Assembly (NCBI GenBank): GCA_017515765.1
Contig: JAFWFF010000121.1
Span: forward strand, 1-8,894
DNA from: Bacillota bacterium
Lineage (GTDB): Bacteria; Bacillota; Clostridia; Peptostreptococcales; Anaerovoracaceae
Length of the DNA stretch: 8,894 nucleotides
Direction: 5' to 3'
The notes below the pieces were generated by a model. The model was not told the origin of the DNA and did not search any database. It worked only from the letters and a program-made list of their open reading frames with translations. The position numbers and the translations under genes are program-made. Shown here one piece after another: positions 1 through 5,278 of the stretch (position 1 is its first letter; each line of letters starts with the position of its first letter).

Positions 1-367
1 CCTCTTCCATCGTGTTGATGTCGTTCAGTCTCTTGATACGGGTGCTGATGGTCTTGTAGTTGGTGAGCATTCCGCCGAGCCATCTCTCGCTGACATAGTA
101 CTGTCCGCAGCGGGTGGCTTCGTCTCTGATGGCGTTCTGGGCCTGCTTCTTGGTTCCCACGAAGAGGATGGGCCTTCCGGTCGCGGCGACCTCTCTGATG
201 AAGTCGTAAGCGTCATCGATCATCTTTACGGTCTTCTGAAGATCGATGATGTAGATGCCGTTTCTCTCGGTGAAGATGTAGGGAGCCATCTTGGGGTTCC
301 ATCTTCTGGTCTGATGTCCAAAGTGGACGCCTGCTTCGAGCAGCTGTTTCATAGAAATTACTGACAT
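1..367 (-). CDS. rpsB: 30S ribosomal protein S2 (partial, N-terminal 122 residues)
   Basis: Ribosomal protein S2 is a structural protein of the small ribosomal subunit, bound on the solvent side near the neck. The visible part is the first 122 residues; the gene runs off the left edge of the window. Family hallmarks are the N-terminal AGVHFGHQTRRWNPKM stretch (residues 12-27), ILFVGTKKQA (67-76) and the highly conserved SERWLGGMLTNYKT block (93-106). The start is the ATG at 367, 6 bases after an AGGAGG ribosome binding site at 380-375. In most bacteria rpsB is followed by tsf (elongation factor Ts), which would lie beyond the window. It follows gmk-rpoZ on the same strand but is separated by a 207-base gap holding a terminator-like hairpin and its own promoter candidate, so it is probably a separate transcript. 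Confidence 0.97.
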   Translation of the reverse strand, partial: MSVISMKQLLEAGVHFGHQTRRWNPKMAPYIFTERNGIYIIDLQKTVKMIDDAYDFIREVAATGRPILFVGTKKQAQNAIRDEATRCGQYYVSERWLGGMLTNYKTISTRIKRLNDINTMEE

Positions 368-497
368 TTTGATTCCTCCTGGTTTTCCTTCCACTCGGAC
401 GTTTCCGCCGCCAACCCGCTCCAGCGGGCACCAGGGGCAGACAGCCCGGGTGTGAATATTGAAACATTAAAAACGACGGCTCTCAAGCGAGCCGTCG
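368..497 (-). promoter_or_regulatory. Hairpin-rich 5' region of rpsB, candidate leader
   Basis: Between the promoter candidate and the rpsB ribosome binding site the minus strand can fold into consecutive hairpins. These are a 9-bp stem at 497-474, an imperfect stem at 450-431 with core GGGC/GCCC, a perfect CCCGC/GCGGG stem with a four-base loop at 428-415, and a short GGA/TCC hairpin at 406-397. S2 is known to autoregulate through the rpsB leader in Escherichia coli, so an autogenous leader is a reasonable guess. I do not recognise this as a named RNA family, and the structure was judged by eye only. Confidence 0.35.
469..497 (-). terminator. Rho-independent terminator-like hairpin after gmk-rpoZ
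   Basis: On the minus strand CGACGGCTC pairs perfectly with GAGCCGTCG (497-489 with 482-474) around a six-base loop, and five T residues follow (473-469). This is a standard intrinsic terminator for transcripts arriving from rpoZ. It lies between rpoZ and rpsB. On the plus strand the hairpin is not followed by a T-run, so it works in one direction only. It begins four bases after a perfect TATAAT, so it may also form the 5' end of the rpsB transcript. Confidence 0.7.
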
Positions 498-500
498 ATA

Positions 501-529
501 ATTATACGATAAAGAACAGAGCCGCGCAA
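501..529 (-). promoter_or_regulatory. Candidate sigma-A promoter for rpsB
   Basis: The minus strand shows TTGCGC (529-524), a 17-base spacer, then a perfect TATAAT (506-501). Spacing is optimal and the -35 box matches the consensus at its first three positions. Transcription would start near 494-495, inside the 5' arm of the adjacent hairpin. A second possibility is TTGAGA at 486-481 with TTCAAT 17 bases downstream, but that -10 lacks the critical A at its second position. Confidence 0.5.
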
Positions 530-574
530 GGGCTTTTTGCTCAAAAATGGCGGTTTTTTGACGAAAAACAAAGG

Positions 575-769
575 CTAATCGCGGTTGTAAGTGATCAGGT
601 CCTCGTTGATCTCGTATGCGGCGACCGATACGGGCTTTTCGCCTTCAAGCCTCTCGTCGAGCACGGGGTATCCCGCGACGATGTCTCTGGCGCGTTTGGC
701 GGCCATGATGACCAAAGTGTATTTGCTGTCGACTTTCTGTCTGATCTCGTTTATAGACGGATAAAGCAT
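575..769 (-). CDS. rpoZ: DNA-directed RNA polymerase omega subunit
   Basis: Omega is the small accessory subunit that helps fold and hold the beta-prime subunit in RNA polymerase. At 64 residues it is slightly short for the family. The N-terminal block PSINEIRQKVDSKYTLVIMA, followed by AKRARDIVAG (residues 4-33), is the conserved omega core with the SKYTLV and AKRAR motifs; the tail is acidic. The ATG at 769 directly follows the gmk stop with no intervening base, and AGGAG lies 6 bases upstream inside the gmk 3' end. The gmk-rpoZ pair is a widely conserved arrangement, so translational coupling is likely. The usual downstream partner in Bacillota, coaBC, is not here; the next gene is rpsB. 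Confidence 0.95.
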   Translation of the reverse strand: MLYPSINEIRQKVDSKYTLVIMAAKRARDIVAGYPVLDERLEGEKPVSVAAYEINEDLITYNRD

Positions 770-1396
770 TTATTTCTCCTCCTCGAACATCTTCACAAGT
801 TCCGCGCCGTGATCCACGACTCTGTCGTGCTCGGCTGTAACGATAGCGCGCACCTCGGCTACCGCGGTATCAAGATCGTCGTTTACGACGAAATAGTCGT
901 ACGAATGGATCTGCCTGATCTCATCCATCGTCTTGGACAGGCGGTTCTCGATCACTTCCATGGTGTCGGTGCCTCGTCCTATGAGCCTTCTTCTGAGCTC
1001 TGCCAGCGACGGCGGAAGGATAAAGATGAATATTCCTTCGGGATAGGCTTCTTTCACCTTCATGGCGCCCTGGATATCTATCTCCAGGATAACGTCGATC
1101 CCCGACGTGAGTTTGTCGACCACGTTCTGTCTCGGGGTACCGTAGTAGTTCCCGTAGACCTCGGCAAACTCCAGGAAGCCTCCGGCGTCTACCCTGGCGA
1201 GGAATTCTTCCTTCCCGAGGAAATGGTAATGGACTCCGTCCACTTCACCTTCCCTGGGGTCTCTGGTCGTCGCGGAAACGGAAAGCTCCATGTTCTCCGC
1301 TTCTTCAATGAGACGTCTCGTAATGGTGCCCTTGCCTGCCCCGGACGGTCCGGATATCACGAAGAGCTCCGCAGGATGCCTGCAATCGTGAGTCAA
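770..1396 (-). CDS. gmk: Guanylate kinase
   Basis: Phosphorylates GMP to GDP using ATP in the cytoplasm, an essential step in GTP and dGTP supply. The 208 residues match the usual length. The P-loop GPSGAGKGT is at residues 16-24, the GMP-binding segment SATTRDPREGEVDGVHYHF at 41-59, and the EVYGNYYGT block near 78-86; the ILEIDIQGA motif and the LID region with RLIGRGTDT follow. The start is a TTG at 1396: an in-frame TGA lies 18 bases upstream, no ATG or GTG precedes the P-loop, and AAGGGGG sits 8 bases before the TTG. The gene overlaps nothing, ends against the rpoZ start, and has a promoter candidate overlapping the end of yicC. In Bacillus subtilis remA lies between yicC and gmk; here it is absent. 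Confidence 0.96.
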   Translation of the reverse strand: MTHDCRHPAELFVISGPSGAGKGTITRRLIEEAENMELSVSATTRDPREGEVDGVHYHFLGKEEFLARVDAGGFLEFAEVYGNYYGTPRQNVVDKLTSGIDVILEIDIQGAMKVKEAYPEGIFIFILPPSLAELRRRLIGRGTDTMEVIENRLSKTMDEIRQIHSYDYFVVNDDLDTAVAEVRAIVTAEHDRVVDHGAELVKMFEEEK

Positions 1397-1440
1397 GTGA
1401 AAAACCCCCTTAAATCATCATCTTTGTTCGGCAAAAATGC

Positions 1441-1469
1441 AGTATACCACGCCGCGGCGCGAAATACAA
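1441..1469 (-). promoter_or_regulatory. Candidate sigma-A promoter for gmk-rpoZ
   Basis: The minus strand carries TTGTAT (1469-1464), exactly 17 bases, then TATACT (1446-1441), about 45 bases before the gmk start and directly after the yicC stop. The spacer contains the 10-base perfect palindrome CGCCGCGGCG (1450-1459). This suggests gmk-rpoZ can be transcribed independently of yicC. Confidence 0.5.
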
Positions 1470-1471
1470 GA

Positions 1472-2362
1472 CTATTCCACGTTCTGGACCTGTTCTCTGA
1501 TCTTCTCGACCTCTGCTTTGATCTGAAGCATGAGCTCCGTCACTCCCAGGTCGTTCGCTTTGGAACCGATCGTATTGGCCTCGCGGTTCATCTCCTGGAC
1601 CAGGAAATCGAGCCTCTTGCCGTCGGGCTTGCCGTTCTCCGCGATTATCGCTTCCATCTGATCCATATGGCTGTGGAGCCTTGTGAGCTCTTCCGCGATG
1701 CTGCATTTATCGGCGAAGATCGCGGTCTCAAGAGCTATGCGTTCCTCTGGGATCTCAACGCTCCCGTCGACCAGTTCCCTGATCCTGTTCCTAAGCTTCT
1801 CGGCGTAGGCCTTAGGTACGTTCGGAGCGACCTTCTCGATCTCTGCTACGAGCCTTTTGATCTCGCCGCCCTTCTCAAGCAGGTCCTCTTCGAGCTTCTT
1901 TCCTTCAACTATGCGCATCTCGTCGAGCTTCGCGGCAGCGGCGCGCACTGGCACGAGGATCGCCTTTACTATCTCCTCCTCGTCCTCCACGTCCGGGACG
2001 ATCTTCATCACGTCCGGAAGCGAAGCCAGGTACTGGAGCGAGATGGTCTGGTCCCCGTCGATCGGGACTTCCTTCTGAAGCTCGCGGAGGCTTTCGACAT
2101 ACTGTCTCGCGACCATCGTGTTCAGTTTGATGTTCACGTCGTTCTCCGCGACGTTCTCGACCATGATCGACACGTCGAGCTTTCCGCGGTTAACGGTCTC
2201 CTTGATCGCCTGTTTTACCTTCTCCTCGGCAAAGGAGTACCTTCTGGGCATCCTCACGCTTATATCGCAGTACCTGTGGTTGACCGATCTGATCTCGCAG
2301 GTTATCGTTCTCTTCTCTTCTGATGCCTCGGCGCGCCCGAAGCCCGTCATGCTCTTTATCAT
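1472..2362 (-). CDS. yicC: YicC/YloC family endoribonuclease
   Basis: YicC-family proteins are endoribonucleases; the Escherichia coli member has been linked to decay of the small RNA RyhB. The protein is 296 residues, typical for the family. The N-terminal domain opens with the signature MIKSMTGFGR (1-10) and SVNHRYCDISVRMPR (26-40). The C-terminal domain (about 212-296) contains FADKCSIAEELTRLHSH (216-232) and the hallmark GKRLDFLVQEMNREANTIGSK (248-268). The start is ATG at 2362 with AAGGA about 11 bases upstream, slightly long spacing. It lies upstream of gmk-rpoZ on the same strand, the conserved Bacillota order, and has its own extended -10 promoter candidate. Its physiological RNA targets cannot be inferred from this sequence. 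Confidence 0.95.
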   Translation of the reverse strand: MIKSMTGFGRAEASEEKRTITCEIRSVNHRYCDISVRMPRRYSFAEEKVKQAIKETVNRGKLDVSIMVENVAENDVNIKLNTMVARQYVESLRELQKEVPIDGDQTISLQYLASLPDVMKIVPDVEDEEEIVKAILVPVRAAAAKLDEMRIVEGKKLEEDLLEKGGEIKRLVAEIEKVAPNVPKAYAEKLRNRIRELVDGSVEIPEERIALETAIFADKCSIAEELTRLHSHMDQMEAIIAENGKPDGKRLDFLVQEMNREANTIGSKANDLGVTELMLQIKAEVEKIREQVQNVE

Positions 2363-2395
2363 TACAATTCCGGTCCTTCCTGTATCTTCATGATC

Positions 2396-2413
2396 AAAGC
2401 CCGCGCGGCGGGC
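2396..2413 (-). terminator. Weak hairpin between GyrI-like gene and yicC
   Basis: On the minus strand GCCCGC pairs with GCGGGC around a three-base loop (2413-2399), followed by only three T residues. It lies 36 bases after the stop of the GyrI-like gene and could terminate that operon. It also falls downstream of the yicC promoter candidate, so it may instead be a stem in the yicC 5' untranslated region. The short T-run makes termination uncertain. Confidence 0.35.
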
Positions 2414-2431
2414 GTTTCTTTCCGTTCTTTC

Positions 2432-2440
2432 AGTATATCA
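2432..2440 (-). promoter_or_regulatory. Extended -10 promoter candidate for yicC
   Basis: The minus strand reads TGATATACT, an extended -10 element (TGn followed by TATACT), about 70 bases before the yicC ATG. No good -35 box is visible, which is acceptable for an extended -10 promoter. Confidence 0.4.
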
Positions 2441-2449
2441 GAAAACGAG

Positions 2450-3091
2450 TCATTTTGCATACGACTTCCGCACAGGGTGCCTTATCACTGTCCTGAGCTT
2501 TTCAGGCGCGGTCTTTCTCGCGTCGCTCAGATAGATCTCGTGGTGGAGCCTTTGATCGGTGATGTCAAGCGAATAGCCCTGCTGCTCCATAAATTCGTGC
2601 ATCCTGAGGACCGTTGCGGGCTCGTCGTCATAGGGGCCGATATGCATGCACTGCACACACAGCCCCTCGTCATAGGTCAGGAATTCGACTTTTGAGAAGT
2701 CCGTCTTCTTTTTCGCTTCCGCTTCCCGGACCGCCCAGTCGAAGTCCTCGCGCGTAACGAAATCCGGAAGGCGTATCACGGATATCCAGTTGAAGTCTTC
2801 CTTGCGCGAATAATCGACCCCGGAGACACCCTCCTGCCACCAGAAGCCCTCAAGAGGCGGCACCACATAATCAAAAAAGCCTTCGATCTGCCTGCCGCCC
2901 TTTTTGCTCATCTTGATGGTGAACGCGATACCGTACAGAAGTCCGATCGCCTGCTTGTACTCGCCGTCCTCAATATTCGGATCGCCGTGCCCTCGGACGG
3001 CGATAAAGTTCATCGCGGGGACGTCCACTATTGCCGGAGTGTTCTTCGGCATGTAGAACTCTTTGTATTCTTTCTTATAATCAAAAGCCAT
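2450..3091 (-). CDS. GyrI-like small-molecule-binding domain protein
   Basis: A single-domain GyrI-like (SHS2-fold, effector-binding type) protein of 213 residues without a DNA-binding domain. Visible hallmarks are the N-terminal EFYMPKNTPAIVDVPAMNF (11-29), RGHGDPN (33-39), the TIKMSKK stretch (58-64), the aromatic FFDYVVPPLEGFWW block (72-85) and HIGPYDDEPATV (150-161). These fit the stand-alone GyrI-like family rather than DNA gyrase inhibitor SbmC. Some members of the broader GyrI-like group have been reported to hydrolyse cyclopropanoid natural products; whether this one is an enzyme or a binding protein is unknown. The ATG at 3091 is preferred because AGGA lies 7 bases upstream; a GTG at 3097 overlaps the preceding stop but lies against the ribosome binding site. 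The upstream gene ends two bases before this ATG, indicating translational coupling. Confidence 0.88.
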   Translation of the reverse strand: MAFDYKKEYKEFYMPKNTPAIVDVPAMNFIAVRGHGDPNIEDGEYKQAIGLLYGIAFTIKMSKKGGRQIEGFFDYVVPPLEGFWWQEGVSGVDYSRKEDFNWISVIRLPDFVTREDFDWAVREAEAKKKTDFSKVEFLTYDEGLCVQCMHIGPYDDEPATVLRMHEFMEQQGYSLDITDQRLHHEIYLSDARKTAPEKLRTVIRHPVRKSYAK

Positions 3092-3093
3092 TG

Positions 3094-3414
3094 TCACTTC
3101 CTGATGAACCGGTCATCTGTTCCCAAATCCTCGCTGACGAACCGCTCCGCCGTCATATGAAGGTCGTACTTCTCCCTGAGCGCAGCCAAGGCTGTCATCA
3201 TCGGGCTCTCATGATGCCTGTCAAGCGCCTCCTGGTCACGCCAGCTGTCGATAAGCAGGACGGTCTCAGGATCGTCAAGCGGGCGGAAGTATTCATAGCG
3301 CAGATTGCCTTCCTCGCCGCGGATCCGGTCCGCGATGCCGGACTCCTCCATCTCCCCTGCAAACGCCAGCGCCGAGCCGCCCGTTCCTCTGTAATAAAGA
3401 TTTATCGTGATCAT
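3094..3414 (-). CDS. Antibiotic biosynthesis monooxygenase (ABM) domain protein
   Basis: A 106-residue, single-domain ferredoxin-like-fold protein of the ABM/YgiN type. Family members include quinol monooxygenases, haem-degrading enzymes and proteins of unknown substrate. Support comes from the length, the N-terminal ITINLYYR strand, the RYEYFRPLDDPETVLLIDSW segment (39-58) and the characteristic W-x-D-x-EALD-x-H-x-ES motif (58-70) followed by helix MMTALAALREKY. The IsdG/IsdI haem-oxygenase signature is not evident to me, so haem degradation is not claimed. The start is ATG at 3414 with GAGG 8 bases upstream. It is the first gene of a tight operon with the GyrI-like gene. The operator-like inverted repeat just upstream suggests inducible expression. 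Confidence 0.85.
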   Translation of the reverse strand: MITINLYYRGTGGSALAFAGEMEESGIADRIRGEEGNLRYEYFRPLDDPETVLLIDSWRDQEALDRHHESPMMTALAALREKYDLHMTAERFVSEDLGTDDRFIRK

Positions 3415-3434
3415 TATCCTATCCTCTTTCCGTC

Positions 3435-3466
3435 TGATCGGGAACTGTGAATACCGTTCCCTGATC
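3435..3466. promoter_or_regulatory. Inverted repeat, candidate operator of the ABM-GyrI operon
   Basis: GGGAAC (3440-3445) and GTTCCC (3456-3461) form a perfect 6-bp inverted repeat with a 10-base centre. It extends outward to GATC on both sides if one T (3462) is bulged, giving about 10 paired bases. It lies between the symmetric -10 element and the ABM ribosome binding site, where a bound repressor would block transcription. As RNA it could also form a 5' hairpin. No regulator gene is visible in the window. Confidence 0.45.
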
Positions 3467-3481
3467 GATTATAGTATAATC
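3467..3481. promoter_or_regulatory. Symmetric -10 element, possibly bidirectional
   Basis: GATTATAGTATAATC is a perfect 7+1+7 palindrome. It provides TATAAT on the plus strand (3475-3480) and TATAAT on the minus strand (3473-3468), plus an overlapping TATACT on the minus strand. On the minus strand it would start the ABM-GyrI transcript near 3461. On the plus strand it could add transcription toward rqcH. Neither direction has a good -35 box, so strength is uncertain. Confidence 0.45.
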
Positions 3482-3537
3482 CGGCGGTGACTGCTAAGGC
3501 TCTTTTCCGCTTTTTTGATCAAAACCCCCGCTCCGCG

Positions 3538-3546
3538 TGGTAGAAT
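3538..3546 (+). promoter_or_regulatory. Extended -10 promoter candidate for rqcH
   Basis: TGGTAGAAT is an extended -10 element (TGn plus TAGAAT) 32 bases before the rqcH ATG. TTGATC at 3515-3520 is a possible -35, but the spacer is 20 bases, longer than optimal. Confidence 0.4.
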
Positions 3547-3578
3547 AACAGAAAAAGCATCATCTTCCGGAGGGAAAC

Positions 3579-5261
3579 ATGGCATTTGACGGAATAGTGA
3601 CCAGGGCTATGGCGCGCGAGCTCGAAGAGCTCCTGGTCATGGGAAAAATAGATAAGATATATCAGCCCGCCAAGGACGAGATCCTGCTGCACATCCACAC
3701 GAAAAGCGGCAACCTGAGGCTTTACGCTTCGTCATCCAGCCTTGGCCCGAGGGTCAATCTCACAAAGAGGACTCTTCCGAACCCCGCCGTCCCCTATTCT
3801 TTCTGCATGCTTCTCAGAAAGCATCTCTCGGGCGGGAGGATCACATCAGTAGTCCAGAAGGACGCCGAGCGCATCATTGAGATATATCTCGAGACGATCG
3901 GCGAACTAGGCTTTACGGAATCGAAGAAACTGGTCTTCGAGATCATGGGAAAGCACAGCAATATCATCCTGGTGAACACCGAGACCGGGAACATAATCGA
4001 CAGCATCAAGCGCGTATCGATAGACACTAGCCGCGTGCGCCAGGTCCTTCCCGGGATGCGCTACGAATACCCGCCCTCGCAGGACAAGGTTCCCTTTGAC
4101 AAGGTGATGGATGATATGCCGGACGCTTGCGCTTCAGGAGATCCGAAGGCTATCCTCGCTTCCGTCGGCGGCATATCCCCTGCAGTCGCGCGAGAGATCG
4201 CGTCGAAGCCCCTTGAGGAACTCACTTCATTCTTCGCGGAGATAGATCCGGCTGTCAAAGCACACCGCGGCATCCTCTATCTCGACGACTCAGGCACACC
4301 GGCGGAGTATCACGTCCTGCCGCTTTCCGAGTTCGAGGATTCCTGCGAGAAACGTTATTTCGACAGTCTCTCGGACTGCGTGGACGCGTATTTCCAGGGC
4401 AGGACTTCCACCAACCTTATCCGCCAGCGCTCCAACGACCTGACCCGGACCGTGTCCGCTTTGATCGACAAGGCGCGCCTTAAGGAGCAGCGCCTCCTGG
4501 AGGATATCAAAACAGCCGAGGATTCCGAGCATCTCAGGCTCTACGGCGAGCTCATAACCGCGAATATCCACACCATCCCCTCAGGCGCTTCTTCCGCGGA
4601 CCTTGTGAACTATTATGACGGCGAAACGGTCACAGTGCCCCTCGATCCGCGTTTCACCGCCGCGAAGAACGCGCAGATCTACTTCAAGAAATACGGGAAA
4701 TCCCGCACCGCTGTCAAAGAGAAGCAGGTCTTCCTGGAAGAGACCCGCGCCGACGAAGAGTATCTGGAATCGGTCCTTACCTACCTGGAGAACCTGGACC
4801 GCCCGGAAGACATCGAGCAGATCAGGAACGAGCTCGTCGAGACCGGATATATCCGGAAGCGGAAGACCAAAGGCGCCCCGCCGCGCCGCTTCAAGGCTTC
4901 TCCCCTGTCCTTCCGCTCGCCCTCCGGATACGAGATCCTGGTCGGAAAGAACAACCGCGAGAACGACGAGCTCACGCTCAGGATAGCCGACAAGCAGGAC
5001 ACCTGGCTCCACACCAAGGACATACCCGGATCCCGCGTGATCATAAGGAACGGAGGACGCGAGCTCACCGCGGAAGACATCTACTGCGCAGCTTCTATCG
5101 CCGCCTGGCACAGCAAAGCCAGAAGCTCAGGCCAGGTCCCGGTAGACTACGTCCGCGTCAAAAATGTAAAAAAACCAGCCGGGGCTAAGCCCGGCATGGT
5201 GATCTTCACAGGTAACAGGACCGTTTACGTTGATCCCGCCCTTCCGTCTTCAAGCCGCTGA
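3579..5261 (+). CDS. rqcH: RqcH/NFACT family ribosome-quality-control protein
   Basis: RqcH binds stalled 50S-peptidyl-tRNA complexes and recruits alanyl-tRNA to add C-terminal alanine tails that mark nascent chains for degradation. Older annotations call it fibronectin-binding protein. At 560 residues the length is normal. NFACT-N spans about 1-170, opening with MAFDGIVTRAM and including SFCMLLRKHLSGG (74-86) and IMGKHSNIILV (122-132). A helix-hairpin-helix-like segment lies near 188-215 (LASVGGISPAVAREI), and charged helical regions likely to form the coiled-coil arm are at about 280-330 and 380-425. NFACT-R is at about 449-540 with DTWLHTKDIPGSRVII (474-489). The catalytically important DR pair of NFACT-N is E97-R98 here. 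ATG 3579 follows GGAGGG by 4 bases. It is divergent from the ABM-GyrI operon and convergent with the aminotransferase gene. Confidence 0.95.
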   Translation: MAFDGIVTRAMARELEELLVMGKIDKIYQPAKDEILLHIHTKSGNLRLYASSSSLGPRVNLTKRTLPNPAVPYSFCMLLRKHLSGGRITSVVQKDAERIIEIYLETIGELGFTESKKLVFEIMGKHSNIILVNTETGNIIDSIKRVSIDTSRVRQVLPGMRYEYPPSQDKVPFDKVMDDMPDACASGDPKAILASVGGISPAVAREIASKPLEELTSFFAEIDPAVKAHRGILYLDDSGTPAEYHVLPLSEFEDSCEKRYFDSLSDCVDAYFQGRTSTNLIRQRSNDLTRTVSALIDKARLKEQRLLEDIKTAEDSEHLRLYGELITANIHTIPSGASSADLVNYYDGETVTVPLDPRFTAAKNAQIYFKKYGKSRTAVKEKQVFLEETRADEEYLESVLTYLENLDRPEDIEQIRNELVETGYIRKRKTKGAPPRRFKASPLSFRSPSGYEILVGKNNRENDELTLRIADKQDTWLHTKDIPGSRVIIRNGGRELTAEDIYCAASIAAWHSKARSSGQVPVDYVRVKNVKKPAGAKPGMVIFTGNRTVYVDPALPSSSR

Positions 5262-5274
5262 AAGCGGCTTTTTT
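5252..5274 (+). terminator. Rho-independent terminator of rqcH
   Basis: AAGCCGCT and AGCGGCTT form a perfect 8-bp stem around a GAA loop (5252-5270), ending in a run of six T residues (5269-5274). The rqcH stop TGA (5259-5261) falls at the top of the hairpin. The minus-strand side has an A-run before the stem but only TT after it, so it is mainly a plus-strand terminator. It separates the convergent aminotransferase gene. Confidence 0.85.
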
Positions 5275-5278
5275 GCTG

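Noticed and set aside
535..574. A- and T-rich stretch after rpoZ with GTTTTT/AAAAAC complementarity, considered as a terminator.
   Set aside because: The stem would be almost entirely A-T pairs and is not followed by a T-run at a stable hairpin. The hairpin at 497-469 is a far better terminator.
452..2323. A 623-codon open frame on the plus strand opposite yicC, gmk and rpoZ.
   Set aside because: All three minus-strand genes are in the same register relative to this frame. Its stops would require TTA, CTA or TCA codons in those genes, which are rare in this codon usage. The minus-strand proteins are clearly conserved families, so this frame is a shadow.
3094..3097. GTGA stop-start overlap as the true start of the GyrI-like gene.
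   Set aside because: The AGGA ribosome binding site is directly against this GTG, whereas it is at a normal 7 bases from the ATG at 3091.
4581..5111. A 176-codon minus-strand frame opposite rqcH.
   Set aside because: It lies inside a strongly conserved NFACT coding region and shows no ribosome binding site or family motifs.
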